A stretch of 19,884 bases of DNA from Bacteroidales bacterium (GCA_017618935.1 JAFZTG010000198.1:1-19884), one strand, 5' to 3'; positions 7,485-15,327 are shown, numbered from the stretch's first letter. Notes: a model not told the origin generated them from the letters alone. A program made the numbers and translations.

Positions 7485-7635
7485 GCGTTATAACTGTTGG
7501 TATGGTGAATGAGAATTTGTGAAAAATAAACAAAATATTCACTTTTTAGTTGCTAATAAGGAGTCTTTGCATATTAATGCATTGATAGTTATTAACTTTT
7601 TATCAAGAATTGTGGATTTTGCTATTTCAAAAGTG

Positions 7636-7643
7636 TACATTTG
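7636..7643 (+). promoter_or_regulatory. Promoter -7 box of the secreted SprB-repeat protein
   Basis: TACATTTG matches TAnnTTTG. The predicted transcript start near 7647 leaves a leader of about 65 nt, one of only two long leaders in the window. The nearest upstream TTG is at 23 nt rather than 20. Confidence 0.4.
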
Positions 7644-7653
7644 TAAAATGAGT

Positions 7654-7671
7654 ATTGGTGCTTTTACCAAT
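7654..7671 (+). promoter_or_regulatory. Possible 5' stem-loop in the leader of the secreted protein gene
   Basis: ATTGGT (7654-7659) and ACCAAT (7666-7671) form a 6-bp stem around a 6-nt loop, about 7 nt from the predicted 5' end of the transcript. A 5' stem-loop of this kind could stabilise the mRNA; that role is inferred. Confidence 0.3.
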
Positions 7672-7711
7672 CGGGATATTTTATAGAAATGGATAATTTA
7701 AAACAATAGCT

Positions 7712-10168
7712 ATGAAAAAGATTATTACTTTATTCTCAATGATTGTGATTGGCTTGTCGGCAAGTGCACAATACAGTTCTTTTGAACTTAGGGAAGGCGA
7801 TTCGGGGCCATTTTTCTCAATACCATTCGATAATTCAATAGTTGATTTGAATAATGATGGTCAAAAAGATACGTGGCTGTCGGGTAATGGTGATATTCTT
7901 ATGGATGCCGCCTATGAAGAATGGCAGCCGGAAGTTGGCGAGTCATTTACCTTATATATGAAAGGTGTTTCTAAAGTTTCTGGAAAATTGATGATGGTCA
8001 TTGCCGATAGTAGCTATTTGGCAAACGGTTGGATAGAATTGTCGTCAAGGGCAGAAATAGACTTGGTGGAAGGAAAAGAGTTTGAATTCAATGGCTATTT
8101 TTCAATAAACAACACAACAAAATTGACTATGGATGGACAATTTGGTAATGCTGGCGATGAAGCAAAACAGGAAATAACGAGGGGATTGCTATATTTTGCA
8201 GTTTTTCCAACTACGGAGATTGGTCAAAATGAAATTTTATTTGAGTGTTCTGATTTTTCGGTGAATTATCAATGGAGTGGCTCTATTGTGGTGTTGCATA
8301 TACCCGATATAACGGCGGAAGTTGGGGCTATAATTCCAAGAATAAAACTTTCTGATTACTTCCTCATTGACGAAGGGACAAAAATGCAATATTCGTCGTG
8401 GATAGAAGAAGATGAATCTCATGAATATTTTGAGGAAAATGCTTTGTTCCGAGCAAAGGTAATCAATGGTGAATTAAGTATTTCGGCGTTTGCTGCAGGA
8501 GAATACCATATCGAGATAATGGGTATGCCAGTGAGGGAAGAAGGAAATGAACAGCACGAAAGCGAAGGTCGTGGATCTGTGCGCGTGGTTATAACAGAGA
8601 GACATGTAGAGAATGTTGAAACGTGTAACATTGAATTGAAAGAAACCATTAAGAATGTAACTTGTGGTGGTGATAGAGATGGTGGTATTGTTGTCGTAGC
8701 TTCTGGTGGCGTTGAACCATATTCCTATCGTTGGAGTACGGGTCGTACCGATAATGGTATATATCACATGAGTGGGGGTATGTATTCCCTTGTTGTTGAA
8801 GATTCCGTTGGTTGTATGGCGACGGGTATATATGAAATAGAAGAATTATCTATCCCTTCTGACTTATATCCAACTATATATGCTTATCCAACGTGTAATG
8901 GGAAAGATGGTATTGTTAAATTTGATGATGAAGATGTCCTGGACTATACGTTTAAATGGGATGATGGCGTTGAAAGTTCTGCGCGAGAAGATTTGTCTGC
9001 CAGAATGTATAAAATTGAAGTAAGCGATAAGAATGGCTGTTCAAAAACAATTGATTTCCCATTGAGTAACCTCGATATATCTTCATACTCTTATGATTAT
9101 GTGAAATGTGGAAACAGTGATGGTACTATTAGTTATTACATTTACCGTGGAACTGCTCCATATTCGTATTACATAGATGATAATGAAGTTGAAGCTGATG
9201 AAGATAATTATAGGATTTCCGGTATGTCGATAGGAAAGCATAAATTAACTATTATCGATGCCGAAGGTTGTCAAGGAGATCAAATGGTTACTGTTTCCAA
9301 AAAATATGTTCCTCAACCAGAAATTTATTCCGTTTCGTATGCCGAGGATTCAAAGTCAATTATTGTAATGTGGACGTTTGATAGCTCTGAATGGTATGAA
9401 GATCCAGAAGATTTGAAGGAATATATGAATAATATTGACTATTTCACCATTTATCGTGAAACGAGCGAGCAGAAGGGCGATTATGATTCCATTGGTTTTG
9501 TAAAAAGCACTTTTCCGTTGTATCAAGATTATGATTTGTCGGAAAGTAACGCATCGCACCGTTATAAAATTTCGTCTACCGATTATTGTGGCGAAACAAC
9601 ACCAATGAGCTATACGGAAAATAAATCTATAGGATTGACTATGACTACGGAAGCAACGGACAATGGCAAAACGAGAGTGAACTTGTCGTGGACACCATAC
9701 GAGGGTCAATTCTTTGATTCGTATTCAATCTATCGAAAGACAAAAAGCAAAAATCTTGAAGTTGCAAAAATTGCTCCTAATAAAACGTCATATTCTGAAA
9801 TTGTTTCCGCTGGAACGAGAGGTTATTTCGTCGGTGTTACTTTCCCCGATACCTTGTATTTTGACGAAAATAATACGCCGTTGTTGAAAGCAGAAAGTGG
9901 TCCGTTTGCGCTGGCCCTCAGCAATATAGCGGAACTGGAAAATGTTGATGCAATCCCGACGATTAAAAATACAGCTGTAGTGTATGCAAAAGATAAAAGC
10001 ATTATAGTACAAGGTGCAAAATCAAATGTGACAATTTATGATGTTCAAGGTCGTTTTGTTACACAAAAAACTGTACGTCAGGATATAGAAACAATTCCTC
10101 TTGAAAAGAAAGGATGTTATATCGTGTTTGTTGATGAAACACAAGGATTTGAGGTAATTGTTTGGTAA
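7712..10168 (+). CDS. Secreted protein with SprB-like repeats and type IX sorting domain
   Basis: A large cell-surface or secreted protein (818 residues), probably an adhesin or polymer-binding protein. A signal peptide ends at SASAQ (residue 20). Residues 21-190 look like a beta-sandwich and include DLNNDGQKD, a calcium-binding-type loop. About 305-531 hold three SprB-like repeats, each with a Cys-x-(G/N)-x-x-G start and a closing GC. The first, with VEPYSYRWSTG, is the clearest and the third is the most diverged. Two fibronectin-III-like domains follow (about 532-625 and 632-715). The last 65 residues (KSIIVQGAKSNVTIYDVQGR, IPLEKKGCYIVFV) match a type A C-terminal sorting domain. This implies export by the PorSS/type IX machinery, whose genes are not in this window. 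It is monocistronic and converges on nadE. The ligand is unknown. Confidence 0.85.
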   Translation: MKKIITLFSMIVIGLSASAQYSSFELREGDSGPFFSIPFDNSIVDLNNDGQKDTWLSGNGDILMDAAYEEWQPEVGESFTLYMKGVSKVSGKLMMVIADSSYLANGWIELSSRAEIDLVEGKEFEFNGYFSINNTTKLTMDGQFGNAGDEAKQEITRGLLYFAVFPTTEIGQNEILFECSDFSVNYQWSGSIVVLHIPDITAEVGAIIPRIKLSDYFLIDEGTKMQYSSWIEEDESHEYFEENALFRAKVINGELSISAFAAGEYHIEIMGMPVREEGNEQHESEGRGSVRVVITERHVENVETCNIELKETIKNVTCGGDRDGGIVVVASGGVEPYSYRWSTGRTDNGIYHMSGGMYSLVVEDSVGCMATGIYEIEELSIPSDLYPTIYAYPTCNGKDGIVKFDDEDVLDYTFKWDDGVESSAREDLSARMYKIEVSDKNGCSKTIDFPLSNLDISSYSYDYVKCGNSDGTISYYIYRGTAPYSYYIDDNEVEADEDNYRISGMSIGKHKLTIIDAEGCQGDQMVTVSKKYVPQPEIYSVSYAEDSKSIIVMWTFDSSEWYEDPEDLKEYMNNIDYFTIYRETSEQKGDYDSIGFVKSTFPLYQDYDLSESNASHRYKISSTDYCGETTPMSYTENKSIGLTMTTEATDNGKTRVNLSWTPYEGQFFDSYSIYRKTKSKNLEVAKIAPNKTSYSEIVSAGTRGYFVGVTFPDTLYFDENNTPLLKAESGPFALALSNIAELENVDAIPTIKNTAVVYAKDKSIIVQGAKSNVTIYDVQGRFVTQKTVRQDIETIPLEKKGCYIVFVDETQGFEVIVW

Positions 10169-10219
10169 TCAAACAAATTCTAAAAAAAACAGGTTCTGGT
10201 TTGCTACGTTTGTAGCTAA

Positions 10220-11767
10220 CTAAAACTTTGCTATTAACGGAATTTGTAGTTCGCCAAATGGTTTTTGCGAAACGCGAAGTGCGGGACAAAGTTGTTGGCG
10301 CTTAAATTCACAACGTTTGAGTAAGCGTAAGGTTTTTTCAACCACATCTTTTTCAAATCCCATTGCTAGAATCTCGTCTTGCGTTTTGCCACATTCAATG
10401 TATTGATACAGAATGGCATCCAACACGTCGTAATTTGGTAACGAATCGGAATCTTGCTGATTCGGATGGAGTTCTGCCGATGGTGGTTTTATAATAGTGT
10501 GTTCTGGAATAATTTCCTTGTCACGGTTGATGTAACGGGCAAGTTTGAAAACATCGGTCTTGTACACGTCGCCAAGTACCGAAACGCTTCCGTTTGTGTC
10601 GCCGTAAAGTGTGCCATAACCAACCGCCACTTCGCTTTTGTTTGATGTGTTCAGTAAAATGTTGCCGAACTTGTTGCTGAGAGCCATCAACAATAATCCG
10701 CGAATTCGGGCTTGAAGATTTTCTTCGGCGACGGAAAATGGCAAATCTTTGAAAATGGGCGATAAAGTGGACAATGTCTCATTGTAAATTGATTTTATGG
10801 GAACAATGTCATATTGTACACCAAGATTTTTTGCCAAACCTTCGGCGTCGGTAATGGAATGTGACGTTGAATATTCCGAAGGAAGGAGCAGAACTCTGAT
10901 GTTCTCACTGCCAATTGCTTCGGCGGCAAGGGCAAGTACCACAGCCGAGTCAATTCCGCCCGAAAGGCCGAGAGTTGCTGTTTTGAATCCATTTTTTGAG
11001 AAATAATCTTGTATGCCTAGAATTAACGCATCGTGAAGTAGGGCGATTTCGTTGAATTCTTCTTTTGCAAGTGGTTCGTAGTTCTTATCCGTGTCGAAAA
11101 TGACAAAATCTTCCTTAAAATAGGGGAGTTGGATGATTTTTTCTCCCTTGGCGTTCAGCACATACGAATGACCTTCAAAAACCCGTTCGGTGTTTGCTCC
11201 CACTTGATTTACGCAAATTACAGGACATTGTGTTTTTGAAAATTGCTCAGAAACATGTGAGTCCTTGTATTTGAACTGTTTGGATGTGATATTGATTGCC
11301 AACGAAATACCATTTTCTTCTTCGGGAACGTCGTCGCCAACGCATACGGCAATTTTCTGGTTTTTCCATTCAAAGAAGTTTTTCTCCGTATCGGTCAAAA
11401 AATATTTTGATTCCAAGTGTGAGAGATTTTTCTTGTTGAAACGACGGGTAATGATGCCATTTTCAATCAATATGGCAGAATCATACACTTTTGTCTCGTT
11501 TTCGTCCTCGCAATAGGTGGGACACCCGATTAACACCGCGATTTCATAGGATTCGGTTGCAATGCGTTGTAACACCTGCATAGTCGTTTCCAGAAAATCT
11601 TCTTTTTGCAAGACGTCAAATGGGAAAGAGCCACAGACGCTCATTTCGGGAAAAACGATTAAATCTGCTTTTTGATTTTTCGCTTCAAATATTGCTTTGG
11701 AAATCTTGGTTGCATTTTTGCCAAAATCGCCAATAGAGTAGTTTTGTTGAGCAATTGCTATCTTCAT
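10220..11767 (-). CDS. nadE: NAD+ synthetase with degenerate glutaminase domain
   Basis: Converts nicotinic acid adenine dinucleotide to NAD+ with ATP, the last step of NAD synthesis. The 515 residues comprise an N-terminal nitrilase-type glutaminase domain (1-230) and a synthetase domain (about 245-515). The synthetase has the P-loop LGLSGGIDSAVVLALAAEA and NTSNKSEVAVGYGTLYGD. In the glutaminase domain Glu41 (VFPEMS) and a Lys at 112/113 are present. However, the nucleophile motif usually read as ICED appears as VGDD (KIAVCVGDDV), with Gly144 at the cysteine position and the nearest Cys two residues earlier. The loop that usually follows the Lys (LPxYxVFDE) is shortened to NLSHLE. The enzyme may therefore use free ammonia, or Cys142 may have taken over. 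It is monocistronic and divergent from the exonuclease gene. Confidence 0.92.
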   Translation of the reverse strand: MKIAIAQQNYSIGDFGKNATKISKAIFEAKNQKADLIVFPEMSVCGSFPFDVLQKEDFLETTMQVLQRIATESYEIAVLIGCPTYCEDENETKVYDSAILIENGIITRRFNKKNLSHLESKYFLTDTEKNFFEWKNQKIAVCVGDDVPEEENGISLAINITSKQFKYKDSHVSEQFSKTQCPVICVNQVGANTERVFEGHSYVLNAKGEKIIQLPYFKEDFVIFDTDKNYEPLAKEEFNEIALLHDALILGIQDYFSKNGFKTATLGLSGGIDSAVVLALAAEAIGSENIRVLLLPSEYSTSHSITDAEGLAKNLGVQYDIVPIKSIYNETLSTLSPIFKDLPFSVAEENLQARIRGLLLMALSNKFGNILLNTSNKSEVAVGYGTLYGDTNGSVSVLGDVYKTDVFKLARYINRDKEIIPEHTIIKPPSAELHPNQQDSDSLPNYDVLDAILYQYIECGKTQDEILAMGFEKDVVEKTLRLLKRCEFKRQQLCPALRVSQKPFGELQIPLIAKF

Positions 11768-11787
11768 ACAAAATAAATTTATTGGTA

Positions 11788-11795
11788 CAAAATTA
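11788..11795 (-). promoter_or_regulatory. Promoter -7 box of nadE
   Basis: TAATTTTG on the minus strand matches TAnnTTTG and ends 20 nt before the nadE ATG. No good -33 element is visible. Confidence 0.4.
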
Positions 11796-11899
11796 TAAGT
11801 TATTTTGTTAGTTTAGTTAATTTTTGAAAGTTTTTTAATGAAAAAGCAATGGCTTGAAAAAGTTTTCTGATACATATAAAAAGAATTGCCGAGAATGTG

Positions 11900-11907
11900 T
11901 ATTTTTG
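11900..11907 (+). promoter_or_regulatory. Promoter -7 box of the exonuclease gene
   Basis: TATTTTTG matches TAnnTTTG and ends 21 nt before the ATG at 11929. The -33 region is weak. It also rules against the in-frame upstream start at 11854, which would precede the transcript start. Confidence 0.4.
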
Positions 11908-11928
11908 TGTTATAAAAAACAAAATACA

Positions 11929-12663
11929 ATGATAAACACTACAATCAATGGAATTGACATTACGAAGATTCTGTTTCTTGACATTGAAACTGTGCCGCAA
12001 CATGGTTCCGAAGCAGAATTGACCGAAACAGAACGGCTCTTGTGGCAGAAGAAATCTGCTCGTATGGCAAATGATACGATGACAGCCGAGGAACTCTACC
12101 AAAAAGCGGGAATTTTTGCGGAATTTGGGAAAATAGTATGCATCTCTGTCGCATTTTTGTATAATGACAGAGGTACTCTAAAAATGCGTGTGCGCTCGTT
12201 TGCCAACGATGACGAGGCGTGTTTGTTGAACGATTTTATGTCGTTGGTCAACAAACATTTTAATACAAAGAAGATTTTCTTCTGTGCTCATAACGGCTAC
12301 GAGTTCGATTTCCCGTTTATTGCGCGTCGTGCATTGATACACGGAATTAGCGTGCCAATAACCTTGGATACTCGTGGCAAAAAGCCGTGGGAGATTCAGC
12401 ATTTGGACACTTTGGATTTGTGGCGCTTCGCCGATTACAAAAACTACACCTCGTTGGCTTTGTTGGCGTATGTTTTTGGCATTCCTACGCCCAAAGACGA
12501 TATTGATGGCTCGCAAGTGTGTGAAGTGTATTGGAAAGAACATGATTTACAGCGAATTATGAACTATTGTCAGAAAGATGTGATAACGGTTGTTCAACTT
12601 TTTAGAAAATATCGTTGTGAGGATTTGATTTCCGAGGAAAATATTGTGATTGTGAATGAGTAA
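11929..12663 (+). CDS. Predicted DEDDy 3'-5' exonuclease, PolB-exonuclease-like
   Basis: A 244-residue stand-alone exonuclease with the RNase H fold, related to the proofreading domain of family B DNA polymerases. Motif I is ILFLDIETVP (Asp18, Glu20), motif II is CAHNGYEFDFPFI (Asp127), and motif III is YCQKDV (Tyr213, Asp217), giving the DEDDy set. These residues bind the two metal ions for 3'-end hydrolysis. The substrate (DNA or RNA) and pathway are unknown; DNA repair or end processing is plausible. The start MINTTINGID was preferred over an ATG 25 codons upstream because the promoter box lies between them. The aguA promoter follows within 50 bp, so the gene is probably monocistronic. Confidence 0.87.
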   Translation: MINTTINGIDITKILFLDIETVPQHGSEAELTETERLLWQKKSARMANDTMTAEELYQKAGIFAEFGKIVCISVAFLYNDRGTLKMRVRSFANDDEACLLNDFMSLVNKHFNTKKIFFCAHNGYEFDFPFIARRALIHGISVPITLDTRGKKPWEIQHLDTLDLWRFADYKNYTSLALLAYVFGIPTPKDDIDGSQVCEVYWKEHDLQRIMNYCQKDVITVVQLFRKYRCEDLISEENIVIVNE

Positions 12664-12690
12664 TATCTTCTTCGTTCGCATATAAATATG

Positions 12691-12698
12691 TATTTTTG
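12691..12698 (+). promoter_or_regulatory. Promoter -7 box of aguA-aguB
   Basis: TATTTTTG matches TAnnTTTG and ends 15 nt before the aguA ATG at 12714. The in-frame TTG at 12696 is part of this box and is not a credible start codon. Confidence 0.45.
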
Positions 12699-12713
12699 CA
12701 AAAAATAATACTG

Positions 12714-13730
12714 ATGAAACGATTTCCGGCAGAGTGGGAAAAACAAGATTGCGTACAACTTACGTGGCCACACAAGGGAACAGATTTTTCCGATGTGTAT
12801 GACCGTGCTGTCGCCTGTTTTGTTGCAATAGCAAAGGAAATTAGTAAACGAGAGAAATTGGTAATTGCCTGTAAGTCAAAGCAAAATGCTCTTGATGAAC
12901 TTGGCTCTGTAATGAACGGAAATATTTCGTTCGTCGAGGTCGATACCAACGATGTGTGGGCGAGAGATCACGGAGCTATCACGGTTTTTGAAGACGGAAT
13001 ACCTGTTTTGTATGATTTTACATTTAACGGTTGGGGACAAAAATTTCCTGCCGAAAAAGACAATGCTATTACGGCACAATTATATAAATCAGCTGTCTTT
13101 GCCTCGGCAAAGTATCAGGATATGTCGCAGTTTGTGTTGGAGGGTGGTTCTATCGAAACTGACGGACAAGGCGTGTTGTTGACGACCGAATCGTGCTTGT
13201 TGAGCAAATATCGTAATCCTCAAATGACAAAAACTGATATCGAGCAGTTTTTGAAAACTACGTTCAATGTGCAGAAAATTCTTTGGCTTTCGCATGGTGA
13301 ATTGGCAGGGGACGATACCGACGGGCATATCGATACCTTGGCTCGATTAGTTTCAAAAGATACCATTGCGTACGTATGCTGTAGTAATGCAGATGATTTG
13401 CATTTTACTAATTTGCAAGCAATGAAAGCAGAGTTGGAGTCGTTTACCACATTGGAAGGGAAACCATATAATTTGGTTCCGCTACCGATGGCTTCGCCTG
13501 TTTTTGACGAAGAAGGAAATCGCATTCCTGCGACGTATGCGAATTTTTTGATTATGAACGATGCGGTTTTGTTGCCAGTTTATGATTGTGAAACAGATGC
13601 GCAAGCCGTGCAAACGCTTCAAACGATATTTCCCGAGAAGGAAATTGTGCCAATTGATTGTTCTGTATTAATTTTGCAACATGGTTCATTGCATTGCGTC
13701 ACAATGCAATATCCGCAAGGTGTTTTATAA
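12714..13730 (+). CDS. aguA: Agmatine deiminase (agmatine iminohydrolase)
   Basis: Hydrolyses agmatine to N-carbamoylputrescine and ammonia in the cytoplasm. The 338 residues start MKRFPAEWEKQDCVQLTWPH, the normal opening of this family. Visible active-site motifs are DVWARDHG (Asp85), the GDDTDGHIDTLARL segment with His205, and GSLHCVTMQ with the nucleophilic Cys328 near the C-terminus. There is no signal peptide or C-terminal sorting domain, so it is not the secreted peptidylarginine deiminase type that shares this fold in Porphyromonas. The next gene encodes the enzyme for the following step and starts 1 nt after the stop. That pairing makes agmatine deiminase the best call. Together they make putrescine, feeding polyamine synthesis. 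Confidence 0.94.
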   Translation: MKRFPAEWEKQDCVQLTWPHKGTDFSDVYDRAVACFVAIAKEISKREKLVIACKSKQNALDELGSVMNGNISFVEVDTNDVWARDHGAITVFEDGIPVLYDFTFNGWGQKFPAEKDNAITAQLYKSAVFASAKYQDMSQFVLEGGSIETDGQGVLLTTESCLLSKYRNPQMTKTDIEQFLKTTFNVQKILWLSHGELAGDDTDGHIDTLARLVSKDTIAYVCCSNADDLHFTNLQAMKAELESFTTLEGKPYNLVPLPMASPVFDEEGNRIPATYANFLIMNDAVLLPVYDCETDAQAVQTLQTIFPEKEIVPIDCSVLILQHGSLHCVTMQYPQGVL

Positions 13731-13731
13731 A

Positions 13732-14625
13732 ATGGCGAAAATGGAAAAAATTCTCAAAGTTGGTTTGGTTCAGCAGTCGGTAGGCGCCGATGTGGCTGCA
13801 AATAAGAAAAAGTTGGTTAAAAACATCACTGATTGTGCCAATCGTGGTGCACAACTGGTCGTATTGCAGGAACTGCACAATACGCCATATTTTTGTCAGG
13901 TGGAAGATGTTGACAATTTTGACCTTGCAGAGCCGATTCCTGGGATTTCAACGGATTTATACTCGTCTGTTGCAAAACGATTGCATATCGTACTTGTGAC
14001 TTCATTGTTCGAGAAACGTGCGGCAGGCGTGTATCATAATACTGCTGTGGTTTTCGACGTGGATGGCAGTATAGCAGGTACATATCGCAAGATGCACATT
14101 CCCGATGATCCTGCATACTATGAGAAATTTTATTTCACACCGGGCGATTTGGGTTTTGAGCCGATAAAAACGTCGGTTGGTACGTTAGGTGTGTTGGTAT
14201 GCTGGGATCAATGGTATCCCGAAGCGGCACGCATTATGGCGATGAAAGGTGCCGATATGTTGATTTATCCGACTGCAATTGGTTGGGAATCAAGCGATAG
14301 CGAAGATGAGAAAAGTCGTCAGCGTGATGCGTGGATTATTTCGCAACGTGGTCATGCCGTGGCAAACGGATTGCCGGTGATTTCGGTGAATAGGGTCGGT
14401 GTGGAAAAAGATCCATCAAATCAAACGAATGGCATTCAATTCTGGGGAAGCAGTTTCGTTGCCGGACCACAAGGCGAGTTGTTGCAGCAAGCGTCGGCAA
14501 CAAACGAGGAAAATCTCATTGTGGAAGTATCCCTTTCTCGTTCCGAGGATGTTCGTCGTATTTGGCCATTCTTCCGTGACCGAAGAATTGATGCTTATAA
14601 AGATATCTTAAAGCGGTTTTGTTGA
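13732..14625 (+). CDS. aguB: N-carbamoylputrescine amidohydrolase
   Basis: Nitrilase-superfamily enzyme that hydrolyses N-carbamoylputrescine to putrescine, CO2 and ammonia. The 297 residues carry the full catalytic triad: Glu47 (LQELHNTPYF), Lys120 (TYRKMHIPDDP) and Cys157 (GVLVCWDQWYPE). The sequence NTPYFCQ and the PDDPAYYEKFYF segment are typical of this subfamily. The ATG at 13732 follows the aguA stop after one base; a longer in-frame start at 13681 would overlap the end of aguA and adds non-homologous residues. An alternative start at 13741 (MEKILKVG) is possible. The gene converges on the LuxR-type regulator gene with 11 nt between stops and no visible terminator. Confidence 0.95.
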   Translation: MAKMEKILKVGLVQQSVGADVAANKKKLVKNITDCANRGAQLVVLQELHNTPYFCQVEDVDNFDLAEPIPGISTDLYSSVAKRLHIVLVTSLFEKRAAGVYHNTAVVFDVDGSIAGTYRKMHIPDDPAYYEKFYFTPGDLGFEPIKTSVGTLGVLVCWDQWYPEAARIMAMKGADMLIYPTAIGWESSDSEDEKSRQRDAWIISQRGHAVANGLPVISVNRVGVEKDPSNQTNGIQFWGSSFVAGPQGELLQQASATNEENLIVEVSLSRSEDVRRIWPFFRDRRIDAYKDILKRFC

Positions 14626-14636
14626 GATTATATAAA

Positions 14637-15233
14637 TTATAATTCGTCAATTTTCACAATCCCGTGCATTACCGCATAGATTGTAAGATGACCGAGGGAG
14701 CGTGAGCCCAATTTTTCGGAGATATTGTTACGATGGAACGCTACGGTTGCCATAGTAATGTGTAGTTTTTCGGCAATTTCCTTGTTGAAATATCCCTGAA
14801 CCACATATTTTAAAACTTCTTGCTCACGAGAGGAAAGTGTATTTTGCTCGTTTTCAGTATCTTGCTTGTCAAATCTCAAGTCGCTATGACCGTGGGGATG
14901 CCCCATCTGGTGCAGGGAAAGCAATTCCTTCAACAGAAGTTGTTCCGGCTGTGAAACATTGAGTGTCCGAAAACCATTGTCACGCATCAGTTTGCCGTCG
15001 CCTTCGCAAAGTACGATGGTTTTTCGCTTCAGTGGTACAAAGAAAGCCATTGAGTTAAAGACAATGTTGGAACTTGCAAAAAAATGGACAATTTCGTCGG
15101 ACATATTGTCCTGCAAAGCCTGTATCGATGTGTAAATCTGAACATCAACACGTGGAATAATGTCAATGAGTATTGACTGCAACGCAATGCTGCTCAATGA
15201 ATTAGTGTCGATTATTGCTATTCTGTATTCCAT
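14637..15233 (-). CDS. LuxR/NarL-type regulator with degenerate receiver domain
   Basis: DNA-binding regulator of 198 residues, probably controlling the divergent TonB receptor-lipoprotein operon. The C-terminal LuxR helix-turn-helix covers about residues 130-195 (TLSSREQEVLKYVVQGYFNKEIAEKL in pieces, then ATVAFHRNNISEKLG). The N-terminal 110 residues have the alternating pattern of a receiver (YRIAIIDTNSLSSIALQSIL), but only one of the two N-terminal acidic residues. There is no Asp at the expected phosphoacceptor site (HFFASSNIVF). The signal is therefore unlikely to be standard phosphotransfer, and no histidine kinase gene is near. A His-rich stretch (HQMGHPHGH) lies between the domains. 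The ATG at 15233 was chosen over an upstream start at 15266 because the product then starts directly at the first beta strand. Confidence 0.82.
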   Translation of the reverse strand: MEYRIAIIDTNSLSSIALQSILIDIIPRVDVQIYTSIQALQDNMSDEIVHFFASSNIVFNSMAFFVPLKRKTIVLCEGDGKLMRDNGFRTLNVSQPEQLLLKELLSLHQMGHPHGHSDLRFDKQDTENEQNTLSSREQEVLKYVVQGYFNKEIAEKLHITMATVAFHRNNISEKLGSRSLGHLTIYAVMHGIVKIDEL

Positions 15234-15245
15234 TTTCTTACTATG

Positions 15246-15253
15246 CAAAGATA
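15246..15253 (-). promoter_or_regulatory. Promoter -7 box of the LuxR-type regulator gene
   Basis: TATCTTTG on the minus strand matches TAnnTTTG and ends 12 nt before the ATG at 15233. A second match, TATATTTG, lies at 15280-15287 and could serve instead. Neither has a convincing -33 element. Confidence 0.4.
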
Positions 15254-15291
15254 ATAAAAACGGCAAAAGTTAAAACTAACAAATATATGAG

Positions 15292-15322
15292 TTGTTTCGC
15301 CTGCCACATACCGATAGTTTTG
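15292..15322 (+). promoter_or_regulatory. Promoter of the TonB receptor operon (TTG-N20-TAGTTTTG)
   Basis: TTG at 15292-15294 is followed after exactly 20 nt by TAGTTTTG (15315-15322), a full match to the Bacteroides pattern. The box ends only 4 nt before the receptor ATG at 15327. Transcription is therefore expected to start at or within a base or two of the start codon, giving a leaderless mRNA. Confidence 0.55.
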
Positions 15323-15327
15323 TGGCA
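15302..15327 (+). promoter_or_regulatory. Candidate operator: inverted repeat over the receptor promoter
   Basis: TGCCACA (15302-15308) and TGTGGCA (15321-15327) form a perfect 7-bp inverted repeat with a 12-nt spacer. The half-site centres are 19 bp apart, close to two helical turns. It covers the promoter spacer, the whole -7 box and the A of the receptor ATG, so a bound protein would block transcription. The divergent LuxR-type regulator is the obvious candidate ligand, but this is inferred from position only. Confidence 0.45.

Noticed and set aside
7459..7542. Longer start for the receiver/ATPase gene giving a hydrophobic N-terminal stretch
   Set aside because: It includes the -7 promoter box within the coding region, and the receiver fold begins directly after the ATG at 7458, so the apparent signal-like stretch is probably not translated.
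10203..10216. Hairpin GCTAC-GTTT-GTAGC between the secreted protein gene and nadE
   Set aside because: Only 5 bp and no T-run directly after it on either strand, so it cannot be called a terminator. No other convincing terminator was found for this convergent pair.
11772..11783. Perfect palindrome AATAAATTTATT near the nadE transcript start
   Set aside because: It is pure A/T in an A/T-rich intergenic region, so it carries little information and is plausible by chance.
12679..12690. Inverted repeat CATAT-AA-ATATG next to the aguA -7 box
   Set aside because: Short, A/T-rich arms in the promoter spacer; no regulator gene nearby and no second copy seen.
13681..13731. Longer start for aguB inside the end of aguA
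   Set aside because: The extra residues do not belong to the nitrilase fold, and the ATG one base after the aguA stop fits family length and translational coupling.
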